Positions 35,414 to 44,537 of a DNA stretch of 64,000 bases are shown one piece after another. Origin of the DNA: Metasolibacillus fluoroglycofenilyticus (lineage in GTDB: Bacteria > Bacillota > Bacilli > Bacillales_A > Planococcaceae); assembly GCF_003049645.1 (NCBI RefSeq), contig NZ_PYWK01000001.1, forward strand, positions 1 through 64,000, in the 5' to 3' direction. Both the position numbers and the translations under genes were made by a program. Below the pieces are notes generated by a model. It was not told the origin of the DNA. It worked only from the letters and a program-made list of their open reading frames with translations, and did not search any database. Each line of letters starts with the position of its first letter. Positions within the stretch are counted from its first letter, which is position 1.

Positions 35414-37819
35414 TTAATGAAGCTTTACACGTTGTAATCGTAAGGCGTTAAGAACAACTGACACAGAGCTAAACGCCATCGCAGCGCCTGCAACCCAAGG
35501 TGCCAGCAAGCCAATTGCTGCGATTGGAATGCCTAATGTGTTGTAGGCAAAAGCCCAAAATAGGTTTTGTTTAATATTGCGCATCGTTTTGCGGCTCATT
35601 AAAATAGCGTCAGCAATGCCGTTTAAATCTCCGCGAATTAATGTAATATCTGCCGCCTCCATTGCAATGTCGGTTCCTGTACCTATCGCCATCCCGATAT
35701 CCGCAGTAACGAGAGCAGGTGCATCATTAATTCCGTCACCGACCATAGCCACCTTTTTGCCGGTTGCCTGAAGCTTCTTCACTTCTTCAGCTTTGCCTTC
35801 AGGAAGTACCTCCGCAATAATTTGGTCGACACCTACTTCAGCACCAATTGCATGTGCTGTGCGTTCATTGTCGCCTGTCATCATAATTACTTTAATCCCC
35901 ATTGCATGGAGACGCTCTACGGCAGCCTTCGAAGTTTCCTTCACAGTATCCGCAACTGCTACCATCCCAGCATATTGCCCATTAATAGCAACAAGCATAG
36001 CTGTTTTGCCGTTTTCCTCTAAAGCTTCCATTGATGGTAAAACTTCTTCGATATGAATATCGTATTGTGCCATTAATTTACGTGTACCAACAATCACCGC
36101 TTGCCCTGAAACAGTCGCCTGCACACCGTAGCCGGGAATTGCCTCAAAATATTGCACATCGCCTAATGTGATATTGCGCTCCTCGATACCTTGAACAATC
36201 GCTTGTGCTAATGGATGCTCCGACTGCTTTTCGGCTGCACCAACTAGGGATAATACAGCTGTTTCTTCTGCATCATCAGTTAGTAAGATGTCTGTCAATA
36301 CCGGTTTACCATATGTCACAGTTCCTGTTTTATCGACGACGACTGTGTCGATATGTCCCGTTTGTTCTAAATGCTCGCCACCTTTAAATAAAATGCCGAA
36401 TTCAGCAGCGCGTCCAGAGCCTGCCATAATGGACGTAGGTGTTGCAAGGCCAAGTGCACAAGGGCATGCGATAACAAGAATAGTAATGAAAACTTCAAGT
36501 GCAGGTGTGAATTCACCAGGCTTCACCCAAACAATCCAAGCGATAAATGCTAGCACAGCAATTGCGACAACAATCGGTACAAAAATACCCGAAATTTTAT
36601 CAGCAAGTCGCTGAATGGGCGCTTTAGAGCCTTGTGCATCCTCGACAACTTTAATAATTTGAGCGAGTGCTGTGTCACGTCCAACCTTTGTTGCCTTCAT
36701 GCGAATAAAGCCATTGTTATTAACTGTCGCACCGAATAATAAATCGCCAACTTTTTTATCAACAGGCAAGCTTTCACCTGTCAGCATCGATTCATCTACC
36801 GCTGTGCTACCCTCAATAACCCCGCCATCGACAGGAATTTTTTCACCGGGTTTTACTAAAATAATATCACCGAATAATACTTCTTCTAATGGAATTTCCA
36901 TTTCAACACCATCGCGTACGACAAGTGCTGTTTTTGCCTGAAGTCCCATTAACTTTTTAATCGCCTCAGATGAACGACCCTTTGCTTTAGCCTCAAATAA
37001 TTTGCCAAGCAAAATTAAGGTAATGAGGACGGCACTTGTCTCAAAGTAAAGATGTGCATGATGAGAATTGCCGTATAAAATCGCTTGATAAACACTGTAA
37101 AAATAAGCAGCAGATGTCCCCATCGCTACAAGCACATCCATATTGGCACTGCCATTGCGTAGCGCTTTATAAGCACTCACATAAAATTGTCCGCCAATAA
37201 TAAATTGTACAGGTGTAGCTAGCGCCATCTGTACCCATGGATTCATTAAAAGGTCAGGTACATATAAGAAAGAGGTAAATGAGAAGTGCCCAACCATCGT
37301 CCAAAGTAATGGTAGTGCAAAAATCACTGCTGCAATAAATTTACGTGTTTGTTTTTTTATCGCTTGCTGTCGATGGTCTATTCCTGCTTTCGCAACAGGC
37401 TGTACTGCACCGTATCCGAGCTTTTCGACACGTTCGATTATGTCAGCTACCGCAATTTCAGACGGATTAAACTCAATTGTTGCCTTTTCCAACGCTAAAT
37501 TGACGTTGGCAACTGAGACACCTGATAATTTATTCAAGCCCTTTTCGATACGTGTTGCACAGGCTGCACAAGTCATACCCGTAATGTCTAATTCAGCCTT
37601 CTCTTTCACTGTACCATAGCCAAGTGATTCAATTTTCTTCTCTAAATCGGTTGTGTTAATTTTATCCGCATCATATTTGATTGCCGATTTTTCAAGTGCT
37701 AGATTGACAGTTGCTTGTTCTACACCGTCCATCTTGTTTAAGCCTTTTTCGATGCGTGTCGCACAGGCTGCACAGGTCATCCCTGTAATTTGTAATGTTG
37801 TTTCTTTTGTAGTTGCCAT
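35414..37819 (-). CDS. copA: Copper-exporting P1B-type ATPase
   Basis: 801 aa. Two N-terminal heavy-metal domains, each with [14 protein letters not shown] (~9-22 and ~77-90). Eight helices follow, with the metal-site CPCALG in the sixth, then phosphorylation site [13 protein letters not shown] and hinge GDGINDAP. It pumps Cu(I) out of the cytoplasm. ATG 37819 has TGAGGTGA 7 bases upstream; GTG 37828 is an alternative. Last gene of csoR-copZ-copA. Confidence 0.93.
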   Translation of the reverse strand: MATTKETTLQITGMTCAACATRIEKGLNKMDGVEQATVNLALEKSAIKYDADKINTTDLEKKIESLGYGTVKEKAELDITGMTCAACATRIEKGLNKLSGVSVANVNLALEKATIEFNPSEIAVADIIERVEKLGYGAVQPVAKAGIDHRQQAIKKQTRKFIAAVIFALPLLWTMVGHFSFTSFLYVPDLLMNPWVQMALATPVQFIIGGQFYVSAYKALRNGSANMDVLVAMGTSAAYFYSVYQAILYGNSHHAHLYFETSAVLITLILLGKLFEAKAKGRSSEAIKKLMGLQAKTALVVRDGVEMEIPLEEVLFGDIILVKPGEKIPVDGGVIEGSTAVDESMLTGESLPVDKKVGDLLFGATVNNNGFIRMKATKVGRDTALAQIIKVVEDAQGSKAPIQRLADKISGIFVPIVVAIAVLAFIAWIVWVKPGEFTPALEVFITILVIACPCALGLATPTSIMAGSGRAAEFGILFKGGEHLEQTGHIDTVVVDKTGTVTYGKPVLTDILLTDDAEETAVLSLVGAAEKQSEHPLAQAIVQGIEERNITLGDVQYFEAIPGYGVQATVSGQAVIVGTRKLMAQYDIHIEEVLPSMEALEENGKTAMLVAINGQYAGMVAVADTVKETSKAAVERLHAMGIKVIMMTGDNERTAHAIGAEVGVDQIIAEVLPEGKAEEVKKLQATGKKVAMVGDGINDAPALVTADIGMAIGTGTDIAMEAADITLIRGDLNGIADAILMSRKTMRNIKQNLFWAFAYNTLGIPIAAIGLLAPWVAGAAMAFSSVSVVLNALRLQRVKLH

Positions 37820-37835
37820 TCTGCTCACCTCACAT

Positions 37836-37856
37836 ACTGTATAGGGGTATATATTT
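37836..37856 (-). promoter_or_regulatory. Possible CsoR half-site ahead of copA
   Basis: TATACCCCTATA on the minus strand, ~20 bases before the copA start. It resembles half of a CsoR operator. Weak, and no promoter boxes are assigned. Confidence 0.35.
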
Positions 37857-37897
37857 CTGTAAAGAAGAGAGTGCTTTTATAAGCACTCTGCATAATG

Positions 37898-38104
37898 TTA
37901 TTCGACGTCGTAGCCTTGATCGTCAATTGTTTCCTTGATTTTTTCAACTGAAACCTGCGATTCATTAAAAGATACAGCAACTGTTGCTGCCTCTAAATTC
38001 ACAGTTACTTGCTCAACACCTGCAAGTTCTCCAACGCTTCCTTCAACCGCTTTAACGCAATGACCACATGACATTCCTTTAACATTTAACGTTACATTTT
38101 GCAT
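37898..38104 (-). CDS. copZ: Copper chaperone CopZ
   Basis: 68 aa, single HMA domain with GMSCGHCVKAVEGSVG (~10-25), the Cys-x-x-Cys Cu(I) site. It hands copper to the CopA N-terminal domains. It lies 14 bases after csoR and ~78 before copA, the standard Bacillus order. Confidence 0.94.
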   Translation of the reverse strand: MQNVTLNVKGMSCGHCVKAVEGSVGELAGVEQVTVNLEAATVAVSFNESQVSVEKIKETIDDQGYDVE

Positions 38105-38118
38105 AATAAATTCACTCC

Positions 38119-38439
38119 TTATTTTTTCATTAATTTATGGATTGTTACAACTAATTCATCAATGATTGCATCATCACCTTGTGATAGGCGATCAACAACA
38201 CAGCCTTTTAAATGACCTTCAAGTAAAATTTTTGCGACGCTGTTGAGTGCAGATTGTGTTGCTGATAGCTGTGTAATGACATCATCACAATATACATCCT
38301 TTTCAATCATCCCTTTGATGCCGCGAATTTGACCTTCAATACGATTTAAACGTGTCGTCAAGTCTTTTTTCACAGACTCAGGATGGTGACTTTGTCGACA
38401 AGCAGTATTTTCATTCATATTATGAGTAGTCTGCTCCAT
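38119..38439 (-). CDS. csoR: Copper-sensing repressor CsoR
   Basis: 106 aa. CsoR fold with RLNRIEGQIRGIKGMIEKD, then Cys in YCDDVITQLSA, His in LLEGHLKGC and the second Cys: the C-H-C Cu(I) site is complete, unlike the CstR at 26432. The ATG at 38439 follows TTGGAGG by 8 bases; a TTG at 38454 overlaps that ribosome site. It represses the cop operon until copper binds. Confidence 0.93.
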   Translation of the reverse strand: MEQTTHNMNENTACRQSHHPESVKKDLTTRLNRIEGQIRGIKGMIEKDVYCDDVITQLSATQSALNSVAKILLEGHLKGCVVDRLSQGDDAIIDELVVTIHKLMKK

Positions 38440-38465
38440 TACGCTCGCCTCCAATCTTTAAATTC

Positions 38466-38495
38466 AATTTACCATACCTGTGTAGGGTATGTCAA
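38466..38495 (-). promoter_or_regulatory. csoR-copZ-copA promoter with CsoR operator
   Basis: On the minus strand TTGACA (38495-38490), 18 bases, TAAATT (38471-38466). The palindrome-like ATACCCTACACAGGTAT (38474-38490) occupies the spacer. Confidence 0.75.
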
Positions 38496-38620
38496 TGGGG
38501 GAGTTTTAAAAAAAATTTCTGTAATAGGGGAGAAGTGAATACCGCAAAATTTAATTTTGAAATAGTGGGTAAATATAATTTAGTTTGTTCATTTAAAAAA
38601 TATATAACAGCACTTTAAAT

Positions 38621-38668
38621 AAAAAAGTTGTCTGAAAAGTTGCGTATAAGGCTACCTTCCAGACACTT
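38621..38668 (-). terminator. Terminator after the thioredoxin-like gene
   Basis: Minus strand GTGTCTGGAAGG...CTTTTCAGAC imperfect hairpin followed by AACTTTTTT, just after the 38681-39193 gene. Confidence 0.65.
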
Positions 38669-38680
38669 CCTTGTATTATT

Positions 38681-39193
38681 CTAATAAGAATCAATAATAT
38701 TTTCCATTGATTCCTCGTCTAAAGCGCCAATAAACTTTTCAATAATATTGCCATCTTCATCAATGAAAAAGGTTGTCGGGATTGTGATTACTTCATAAAG
38801 CTGACCTACCTCACCATCAATATCAAGTAAAACAGGGAATGTCAACCCGTAGCCATCTACAAAGCTTTCGGCGTTACTGACGGAATCAGATGCTGTTAAA
38901 TTGACAGCCAGTACCGTAACATCGCCATCCTCATTATTTTCATGGAAATTTTGCAAATGTGGCATCTCTGCTTTACATGGAGGACACCATGTCGCCCAGA
39001 AATTTAAAATAACCTTTTGTCCTTTATAATCGGATAATGAAATAGTTGAGCCATCGATTGTTTCTAACGAGAAATCAGCAGCTTGCTCAGCGTTTTCACG
39101 TTTGTCCTTTTTGCCCATGGTGTTCGCCACATTGAACACGACAATGATAATAGCGATGGCAATAATGGCGATTGATATAATTTTTTTAACCAT
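38681..39193 (-). CDS. Thiol-disulfide oxidoreductase, ResA/TlpA-like
   Basis: 170 aa. An N-terminal membrane anchor (~5-25), then an AhpC/TSA-type thioredoxin fold with FWATWCPPCKAEMPHL (Cys-Pro-Pro-Cys ~73-76) and the cis-Pro in TIPTTFFID. It reduces disulfides outside the membrane, for example in cytochrome c maturation. No ccm/res genes are adjacent, so the client is unknown. The start overlaps the upstream gene by 8 bases. Confidence 0.85.
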   Translation of the reverse strand: MVKKIISIAIIAIAIIIVVFNVANTMGKKDKRENAEQAADFSLETIDGSTISLSDYKGQKVILNFWATWCPPCKAEMPHLQNFHENNEDGDVTVLAVNLTASDSVSNAESFVDGYGLTFPVLLDIDGEVGQLYEVITIPTTFFIDEDGNIIEKFIGALDEESMENIIDSY

Positions 39194-39743
39194 TTGTTCT
39201 CTCCTTTATTGTAAAAAGAATTGAGATAAAAATGAACACGCTAAATGTTAAAAGTTTCGTTAATGTTAGCGTATGCTGTAGCGATAAAGTTAGTAGTTCA
39301 ATCATGAAAAATAGTAAAATCCATTGCTTATTCAGCTTGTTGCTTAATGATAAAATTAAAGCACTGATTCCAGCTTGGATTAGCGCAAATAAAAAGTTGC
39401 TCTGTAATAAATTAAAAATTGCTTCGAAAGCGTAAATATAGAGCAGTGCAGCACTGAAGGCTTGTCTTTTGATGGAAGGGTATTTTTTAGGTGCTAATAA
39501 AATAATGTAGATTGTTGCAACAAATAGCCCGAGCCAGTGCCCTTTAATTCCACCGTTAAAATAAAGCAATCCGAGTATGCTTTCCCAGTAGAATAGAATA
39601 TAGCTTAATTTCCAAATAATCACGTAAATAACAATCGCATTGCTGAACCAACCATCTAGCTTTAGGGAAAGTAAAAAAGCTGCTGCTAAAAAGGCTATCC
39701 ATAGCGCTGGAATAGAAATACCGAATAGTTGGAAATAGGTCAT
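39186..39743 (-). CDS. Polytopic membrane protein, hypothetical
   Basis: 185 aa with about six hydrophobic helices and few charged residues. Not recognised. It sits between an alanyl-tRNA editing gene (1-base TAATG overlap) and a ResA-like gene (8-base overlap). Position next to a membrane thioredoxin suggests an electron-transfer partner (CcdA-like role), but no conserved Cys pair is seen, so this stays a guess. Confidence 0.6.
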   Translation of the reverse strand: MTYFQLFGISIPALWIAFLAAAFLLSLKLDGWFSNAIVIYVIIWKLSYILFYWESILGLLYFNGGIKGHWLGLFVATIYIILLAPKKYPSIKRQAFSAALLYIYAFEAIFNLLQSNFLFALIQAGISALILSLSNKLNKQWILLFFMIELLTLSLQHTLTLTKLLTFSVFIFISILFTIKERTNG

Positions 39744-40918
39744 TATTTTAATGCATTTTCCATATGTTTTAATAGCTCAGAGGCAGAAATTGTTTGTTCT
39801 CCTCCGCCTTGTGCCAGCGCATCGCTACCGCCGCCTTTACCATTAATAATGGCTAAAGCAGTTGCCGCCACATTTTTCATGCTGAGCGTGACATTTTGCC
39901 CGCGTGCCGCTACGAATTGTAGCTTGTCTTCATTATTTGCAGCGAGTAGAGCAATGGCTTCCACATCAAGTTGTGTAATAAAGCGCGCTAGCTTTTGCAA
40001 TGCTTGGATAGAGCGATTTTCAAAATGCATTGCTACGATATGCTGCTGTGCTCCCGCTAATAGCTCCTTAGCTTCATATTGTAATAAGGCTTCTTGTGCC
40101 TCAGCTAAGCTTTTATCCGTAGCTTTCGCGCTATCCATTACTTTTTTCAATGCTGTTGCTGCTTGCTCCTCGGGTACACTTAGCTGTCTAGCTACATCTG
40201 TCAGAACAGCCTTCCGCATTGCTAGCTCTTGTAACACACGTTCTCCACAAACAAAATGAACGCGAATTTGCTTTTTCATTTTTTCTGTCGCCATAATCTT
40301 TAATTGGCTAACTTGCCCAGTAGATGTAGGATGTGTACCACCACAGCCGTTATAATCGTAGTTTGGGATAATAACGAGGCGAATGTCCTCATCAACTGCT
40401 ACATCTTTTCGTAAGTTATACTCAGTTAGCTCATCCTTCGTTACCCATTTTGTTTCAATTGAACGATTTTCTAAAATAATTTTATTCGCACGTGCCTCAG
40501 CATGTTGGAGCTGTTCCTCAGATATTTCTTCCGTATCAATATCTATGGAAACGAAGCCTGTTCCTAAATGGAAACTTGTTGTCGCATAGTTGAATAATTC
40601 GACAAAGGCGGCTGTTAAAATATGCTGGCCTGTATGCTGTTGCATATGGTCAAAGCGGCGCTGCCAATTAAGCTGGCCTGTTACCTCACCTAAAGCTAGC
40701 TGTCCATTCACATAGTGACGAATTTCTCCCTCTATTTTTTCGACATCTATCACCTCTACATCATTCAGCCAGCCTGTATCGTGTGGCTGCCCACCACCTG
40801 TTGGGTAAAAGGCTGTATTTGAAAGTACGACATAGTCTCGCCCATCATTGCCAATATGTAAAATTTTTGCTGAAAATTGCTGTATTGTCGAATCGACATA
40901 GTATAGTAAATCCTTCAT
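39743..40918 (-). CDS. Alanyl-tRNA editing protein (AlaX-like with DHHA1)
   Basis: 391 aa. N-terminal AlaRS editing-like region with HMQQHTGQHIL, NGCGGTHPTSTGQ giving the zinc-binding HxxxH and CxxxH. A DHHA1 domain follows, with GKGGGSDALAQGGG near the end. It clears Ser or Gly wrongly attached to tRNA-Ala. ATG 40918 follows AAGGAGATG; a longer start at 40969 lacks a ribosome site. First gene of a three-gene minus-strand run. Confidence 0.85.
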   Translation of the reverse strand: MKDLLYYVDSTIQQFSAKILHIGNDGRDYVVLSNTAFYPTGGGQPHDTGWLNDVEVIDVEKIEGEIRHYVNGQLALGEVTGQLNWQRRFDHMQQHTGQHILTAAFVELFNYATTSFHLGTGFVSIDIDTEEISEEQLQHAEARANKIILENRSIETKWVTKDELTEYNLRKDVAVDEDIRLVIIPNYDYNGCGGTHPTSTGQVSQLKIMATEKMKKQIRVHFVCGERVLQELAMRKAVLTDVARQLSVPEEQAATALKKVMDSAKATDKSLAEAQEALLQYEAKELLAGAQQHIVAMHFENRSIQALQKLARFITQLDVEAIALLAANNEDKLQFVAARGQNVTLSMKNVAATALAIINGKGGGSDALAQGGGEQTISASELLKHMENALK

Positions 40919-41040
40919 TTTTTCATCTCCTTTGCCTTCTATTTTGTCATATGACTTACGCGCTGTCATCTAGTTGACGCATAGTAAATTTACGCTATCA
41001 TTAATAAGACGACATATATTTCGCAAAGGGAGCGAGCAAA

Positions 41041-41328
41041 TTGAATATTACACAATTTTCGATTGAAGAAATTAAAGACCCAACAAATATTATTGAAGGC
41101 AAGCGCTATGAATTTTTATTAGATGTAGAAATCGATGAAGAAGACGAGCTCTATTCTGAAGCAGGCATTGAAGTGCGTGTGTTAATTGGGCATCATGAAG
41201 AGGAAGTGCGTATTTTAAATTACTTCATTATCGACAAGGCGGAAAACGAATATTTAGATTTCGCGTTAGAGGATGATGAGGAAGCGATGATTTTAGCGTT
41301 TTGCAAGGAGCAGCTTGTGACAGAGTGA
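41041..41328 (+). CDS. DUF6509-like small acidic protein
   Basis: 95 aa, strongly acidic, with MNITQFSIEEIKDPTNIIEG at the start and a beta-rich middle. It resembles the Bacillales DUF6509 family, function unknown. TTG start, AAAGGGAG upstream. Monocistronic, followed by a terminator. Confidence 0.7.
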   Translation: MNITQFSIEEIKDPTNIIEGKRYEFLLDVEIDEEDELYSEAGIEVRVLIGHHEEEVRILNYFIIDKAENEYLDFALEDDEEAMILAFCKEQLVTE

Positions 41329-41344
41329 TAGTAAAATAAAAGAG

Positions 41345-41385
41345 GGCGTCCAAAGAGCCATGCGATTGCTGGCTTTTTGGACGCC
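41345..41385 (+). terminator. Terminator after DUF6509 gene
   Basis: GGCGTCCAAAGAGCC / GGCTTTTTGGACGCC arms. The sequence that follows (GTTGATGTTTTAGCAAAATTT) weakly resembles the family B body, so this may be a decayed fifth copy. Confidence 0.75.
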
Positions 41386-41388
41386 TTC

Positions 41389-41755
41389 GTTGATGTTTTA
41401 GCAAAATTTTTATTCATCAATATACTCTGGAAATGAGAAAAGAGAATTTTCCCTTTCGGTGCGCTATCAAAACAAAACTGTCTTTTGACTGAAGTAGATA
41501 CTGTAAATAATAAAACGGATTAGGCTCTAAATTGTAAGAGGCTCAAGCCTTGCTGGTAACGCTTGTTGTTGTAAAAATCAATTTTAAGCTTCCATTGCTT
41601 GTACGCGTTTTGGACACGTTTTAAAAATCCTTAATCAGGCTATTATCAATACATATCTACTTTACTTAAGGTTTTTGTAAGCTTGCCATTAAATAGACGT
41701 AAGGTACACACGTTACATTTAGGACGGATATTTCAAAAGAAGGAGCTGTTCATAA
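41389..41755. other. Intergenic, nothing firm
   Basis: Apart from possible family B remains at 41389-41440, no ORF or regulatory motif is seen before the DUF418 gene. Confidence 0.35.
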
Positions 41756-42811
41756 ATGCAATCGTCAGTAACACCGAAAGAAAGAATTCAAGCCCTTGAT
41801 ATTATTCGAGGCTTTGCATTGTTTGGCATTTTATTTATTAATATCGCAGGCTATCAAGTACTAGTTGAGGGTGGTCCAATACCTGATTTTACAGGCATTA
41901 ATAAAACGATTGATTCATTAATCAATATTTTTATAGAAAAGAAATTTTACTCGATATTCTCGTTTTTATTTGGGGTAGGGTTTTATATTTTTGCATCGCG
42001 TGCCGAGGCACATGGGGATAAACCGAGATGGCGCTTTGTAAGACGTTTACTTGCATTGTTATTAATCGGAATCGTGCATATATTTATTTTCTGGGGCTCA
42101 ATTTTAGTTTTTTATGCGGTGATAGGCCTTTTATTACTGCCATTTTATAAAGCGAGATTAAACACGATTCGCAGTTGGTTAATAGGTTTAATCACACTTC
42201 AAATTGTTGCAACAGCACTACCGCTTTTTGTACCTATTACAGATTCAGCCGTGACAAGCATTTTCAGTAATGATTCAATGATTGTATTCATAATGTTTTT
42301 ATCTGGTTTCTACGTATCAAAGGCAGGCTGGATTCAAAATGTAAAGGAAGTGAAGCAGTTAAAGCTTTTATTTATTGGGCTGTTGCCGTTTGCGGTGGGT
42401 AGCATGCTATGGATTTGGTTTGCATCTGAAGGGAATAACGGAAATCTAATGCAAATTATGACACTAGGAACAGTGCCGATTACGTATTGCTATTTAATTT
42501 TATTATTTTGGATTTTCTCGAATCCAACTGCTGTAAGGCTATGTCAGCCTATCGCGAAAGTTGGGCGAATGGCTTTAACGAATTATATCGCACAAAGCTT
42601 TATTGCTTTAGCCATTATCTCGGTTATGGGTCTGGAAGTTGTAAATTCGAAGGATATTATGATCATTGCACCAATGGTCTTTGCTATCCAAATTGTATTT
42701 AGCGTAGTTTATTTCAAGTTTTTCAAGATGGGACCAATGGAGAAATTATGGCGCTGGATGACCGGAAAAAGTACGGGTGCCAGGCACTCAAACAATTTAG
42801 ACACAATTTAG
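41756..42811 (+). CDS. DUF418 (YeiB-type) membrane protein with repeat-derived C-terminus
   Basis: 351 aa, ~9 helices. ERIQALDIIRGFALFGILF at the N-terminus and NYIAQSFIAL / FKMGPMEKLWRWMTGKS near the end are DUF418 hallmarks; function unknown. The last ~11 codons and the stop lie inside a copy of the 35-bp GGTGCCAGGCAC repeat (42776-42810), giving the tail GARHSNNLDTI. Relatives usually end just after the WxxTxGK-type stretch. GAAGGAGCTG precedes the ATG. Confidence 0.85.
   Translation: MQSSVTPKERIQALDIIRGFALFGILFINIAGYQVLVEGGPIPDFTGINKTIDSLINIFIEKKFYSIFSFLFGVGFYIFASRAEAHGDKPRWRFVRRLLALLLIGIVHIFIFWGSILVFYAVIGLLLLPFYKARLNTIRSWLIGLITLQIVATALPLFVPITDSAVTSIFSNDSMIVFIMFLSGFYVSKAGWIQNVKEVKQLKLLFIGLLPFAVGSMLWIWFASEGNNGNLMQIMTLGTVPITYCYLILLFWIFSNPTAVRLCQPIAKVGRMALTNYIAQSFIALAIISVMGLEVVNSKDIMIIAPMVFAIQIVFSVVYFKFFKMGPMEKLWRWMTGKSTGARHSNNLDTI
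42776..42810 (+). repeat. 35-bp CDS-end repeat, copy 1
   Basis: Begins with GGTGCCAGGCACTCAAACAA and ends ACACAATTTA; palindromic core GTGCCAGGCAC. It differs from copies 2 and 3 at four positions. Read here in the frame Gly-Ala-Arg-His; the stop TAG overlaps its last bases. Confidence 0.88.
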
Positions 42812-42850
42812 TTGCAATTCATGTATGATGGGGTAAAGGGAGTGATTGCG

Positions 42851-44209
42851 ATGAAGTATGTTATTGTTGGTGGGGATGCTGCGGGAATGAGTGCGGCGAT
42901 GGAAATTTTGCGCAATGTCGATGATGCAGAAATTACAACACTTGAGCGTGGAGAAATTTATTCATACGGACAATGTGGGCTACCGTATGTAATTGACGGG
43001 CGCATTTCTTCACCAAATAATTTAATTGCACGCTCGGCATTGGAGTTCCGAAAGCGTGGTATTGATGCGCGTATTCAGCATGAGGTGCAGGAAATTGATT
43101 TTGAGGCTCAGATTGTGAAGGGGCTGTACCGGGATGAAGCTTTTGCTGTACCGTATGATAAATTGTTAATTGCTACGGGTGCTAGCCCAACGATGCCTAA
43201 TTGGGAAGGGACACATTTAGCCAATATTCATACAGTGAAAACAATTCCTCAAATGAATGAATTATTGGAAAGCTTACAGCACACCCGTCATGTTACTGTG
43301 CTAGGGGCGGGCTACATTGCGCTTGAAGTAGTAGAAGCATTGAGGTCACGCGATTTACAAGTGCGCTTAATTCATCGAGGGAAGCAGCTTATGTCATTGA
43401 TTGATGAGCAGTTGGCTGAGCATGTGCTTGCTGAGGCACAAAAGTATAATGTAGAAGTACTATTGAACGAGCAAGTAACTGGCTTTACAGGGACTGAGGC
43501 AGTTGAAGCTGTCGTGACAGAGCAGGGAAGCTATCCGACAGACCTTGTCATTGTCGCAACAGGTGTCAAGCCAAATACAGAACTTGCTGCTAAGCTTGAG
43601 CGTTGGGATAACGGGGCCATTATCGTAAATGAATATATGCAAACATCATTACCAAATGTTTATGCTGCGGGCGATTGTGTGGCACATTTCAATTATATCA
43701 AAGGTGATTATGATTATGTGGCGCTAGGCACAACAGCAAATAAGCAAGGGCGCATTGCGGGGCTTAATATGGCTGGTAAGGTAAGCCGCTTCAGGGGTGT
43801 GGCAGGTACGGCCATTTTAAAGTTCTTTGATTTAGCAATCGGCATGACTGGCATTACATCAAACGATGCAGACAAGCTTGATATAGCATATGATGTGTAT
43901 ACCCATACAGCAAACCATATCGCTGGTTATTACCCTAATGTGCAGCCTATTCATTTACGCATGGTTGTGCAAAAAAATACACAAAAGTTATTAGGCTTGC
44001 AGGCAGTCGGTGCAGGCGTAGATAAGCGCATCGATGTTTTTGCAACAGCATTAGCGGCAGGTATGACTTTGCCAGATTTATTGGATATAGATTTTTCCTA
44101 CTCCCCACCATTTAATGGTGTATGGGACCCGTTGCTTCAAATTGCAAAGAGGGTGCCAGGCACACAAACAATTCTCACACAATTTAATGGAGGGGCGTCT
44201 GAAAAGTGA
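42851..44209 (+). CDS. CoA-disulfide reductase/NADH-oxidase-like flavoprotein
   Basis: 452 aa. FAD motif VIVGGDAAGMSAAMEIL at the N-terminus, single redox Cys42 in SYGQCGLPYV, NAD loop VLGAGYIALEVVEAL (~160-175), C-terminal dimer domain. No rhodanese domain, unlike the 24630 gene. It reduces CoA disulfide or related thiols. AAAGGGAG precedes ATG 42851. Its C-terminus VPGTQTILTQFNGGASEK includes 11 to 12 residues from repeat copy 2. Confidence 0.85.
   Translation: MKYVIVGGDAAGMSAAMEILRNVDDAEITTLERGEIYSYGQCGLPYVIDGRISSPNNLIARSALEFRKRGIDARIQHEVQEIDFEAQIVKGLYRDEAFAVPYDKLLIATGASPTMPNWEGTHLANIHTVKTIPQMNELLESLQHTRHVTVLGAGYIALEVVEALRSRDLQVRLIHRGKQLMSLIDEQLAEHVLAEAQKYNVEVLLNEQVTGFTGTEAVEAVVTEQGSYPTDLVIVATGVKPNTELAAKLERWDNGAIIVNEYMQTSLPNVYAAGDCVAHFNYIKGDYDYVALGTTANKQGRIAGLNMAGKVSRFRGVAGTAILKFFDLAIGMTGITSNDADKLDIAYDVYTHTANHIAGYYPNVQPIHLRMVVQKNTQKLLGLQAVGAGVDKRIDVFATALAAGMTLPDLLDIDFSYSPPFNGVWDPLLQIAKRVPGTQTILTQFNGGASEK
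44152..44186 (+). repeat. 35-bp CDS-end repeat, copy 2
   Basis: GGTGCCAGGCACACAAACAA ... ACACAATTTA, identical to copy 3. Read as Val-Pro-Gly-Thr-Gln-Thr-Ile. The frame stays open past the repeat for six codons. Confidence 0.9.
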
Positions 44210-44276
44210 CTTTGGGTCACGTCCCTCTCTTGCGATGGGGGATTGCAGGAGCATGTATAGGTATTACTATAAGTAA

Positions 44277-44316
44277 AGCTGTTCAGAAAATATTGTATTT
44301 TCTGGATGGCTTTTTT
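44277..44316 (+). terminator. Terminator after CoA-disulfide reductase gene
   Basis: AAGCTGTTCAGAAAAT / ATTTTCTGGATGGCTT arms, imperfect, followed by TTTT. Confidence 0.7.
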
Positions 44317-44410
44317 ATTTTGCTAATATATTGTCTAAAATTAAAATTGTTAATTAGTAAACAAAAATAGGTATAAAATTGTGTAAATTAACATGAAAAA
44401 TAATTTATAT

Positions 44411-44446
44411 GAAAAAAAATAACGTTATTAAGAAAAAAAATAACAT
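44411..44446 (+). promoter_or_regulatory. Tandem operator candidate for the DeoR repressor
   Basis: Two direct repeats GAAAAAAAATAAC(G/A)TT start at 44411 and 44432, 21 bp apart, just upstream of the promoter. DeoR-family repressors usually bind such spaced direct repeats. Confidence 0.5.
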
Positions 44447-44453
44447 TTTATGA

Positions 44454-44482
44454 TTGACTTTTGAATATTCAGATAATATTAT
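44454..44482 (+). promoter_or_regulatory. Promoter of the 5-deoxyribose locus
   Basis: TTGACT (44454-44459), 17 bases, TATTAT (44477-44482), about 55 bases before the substrate-binding gene. Confidence 0.55.
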
Positions 44483-44537
44483 TGCTATAAGCTTTAAAGC
44501 TTACAAAAGGGATTTTATAAGACTAAGGGGGATTTTA

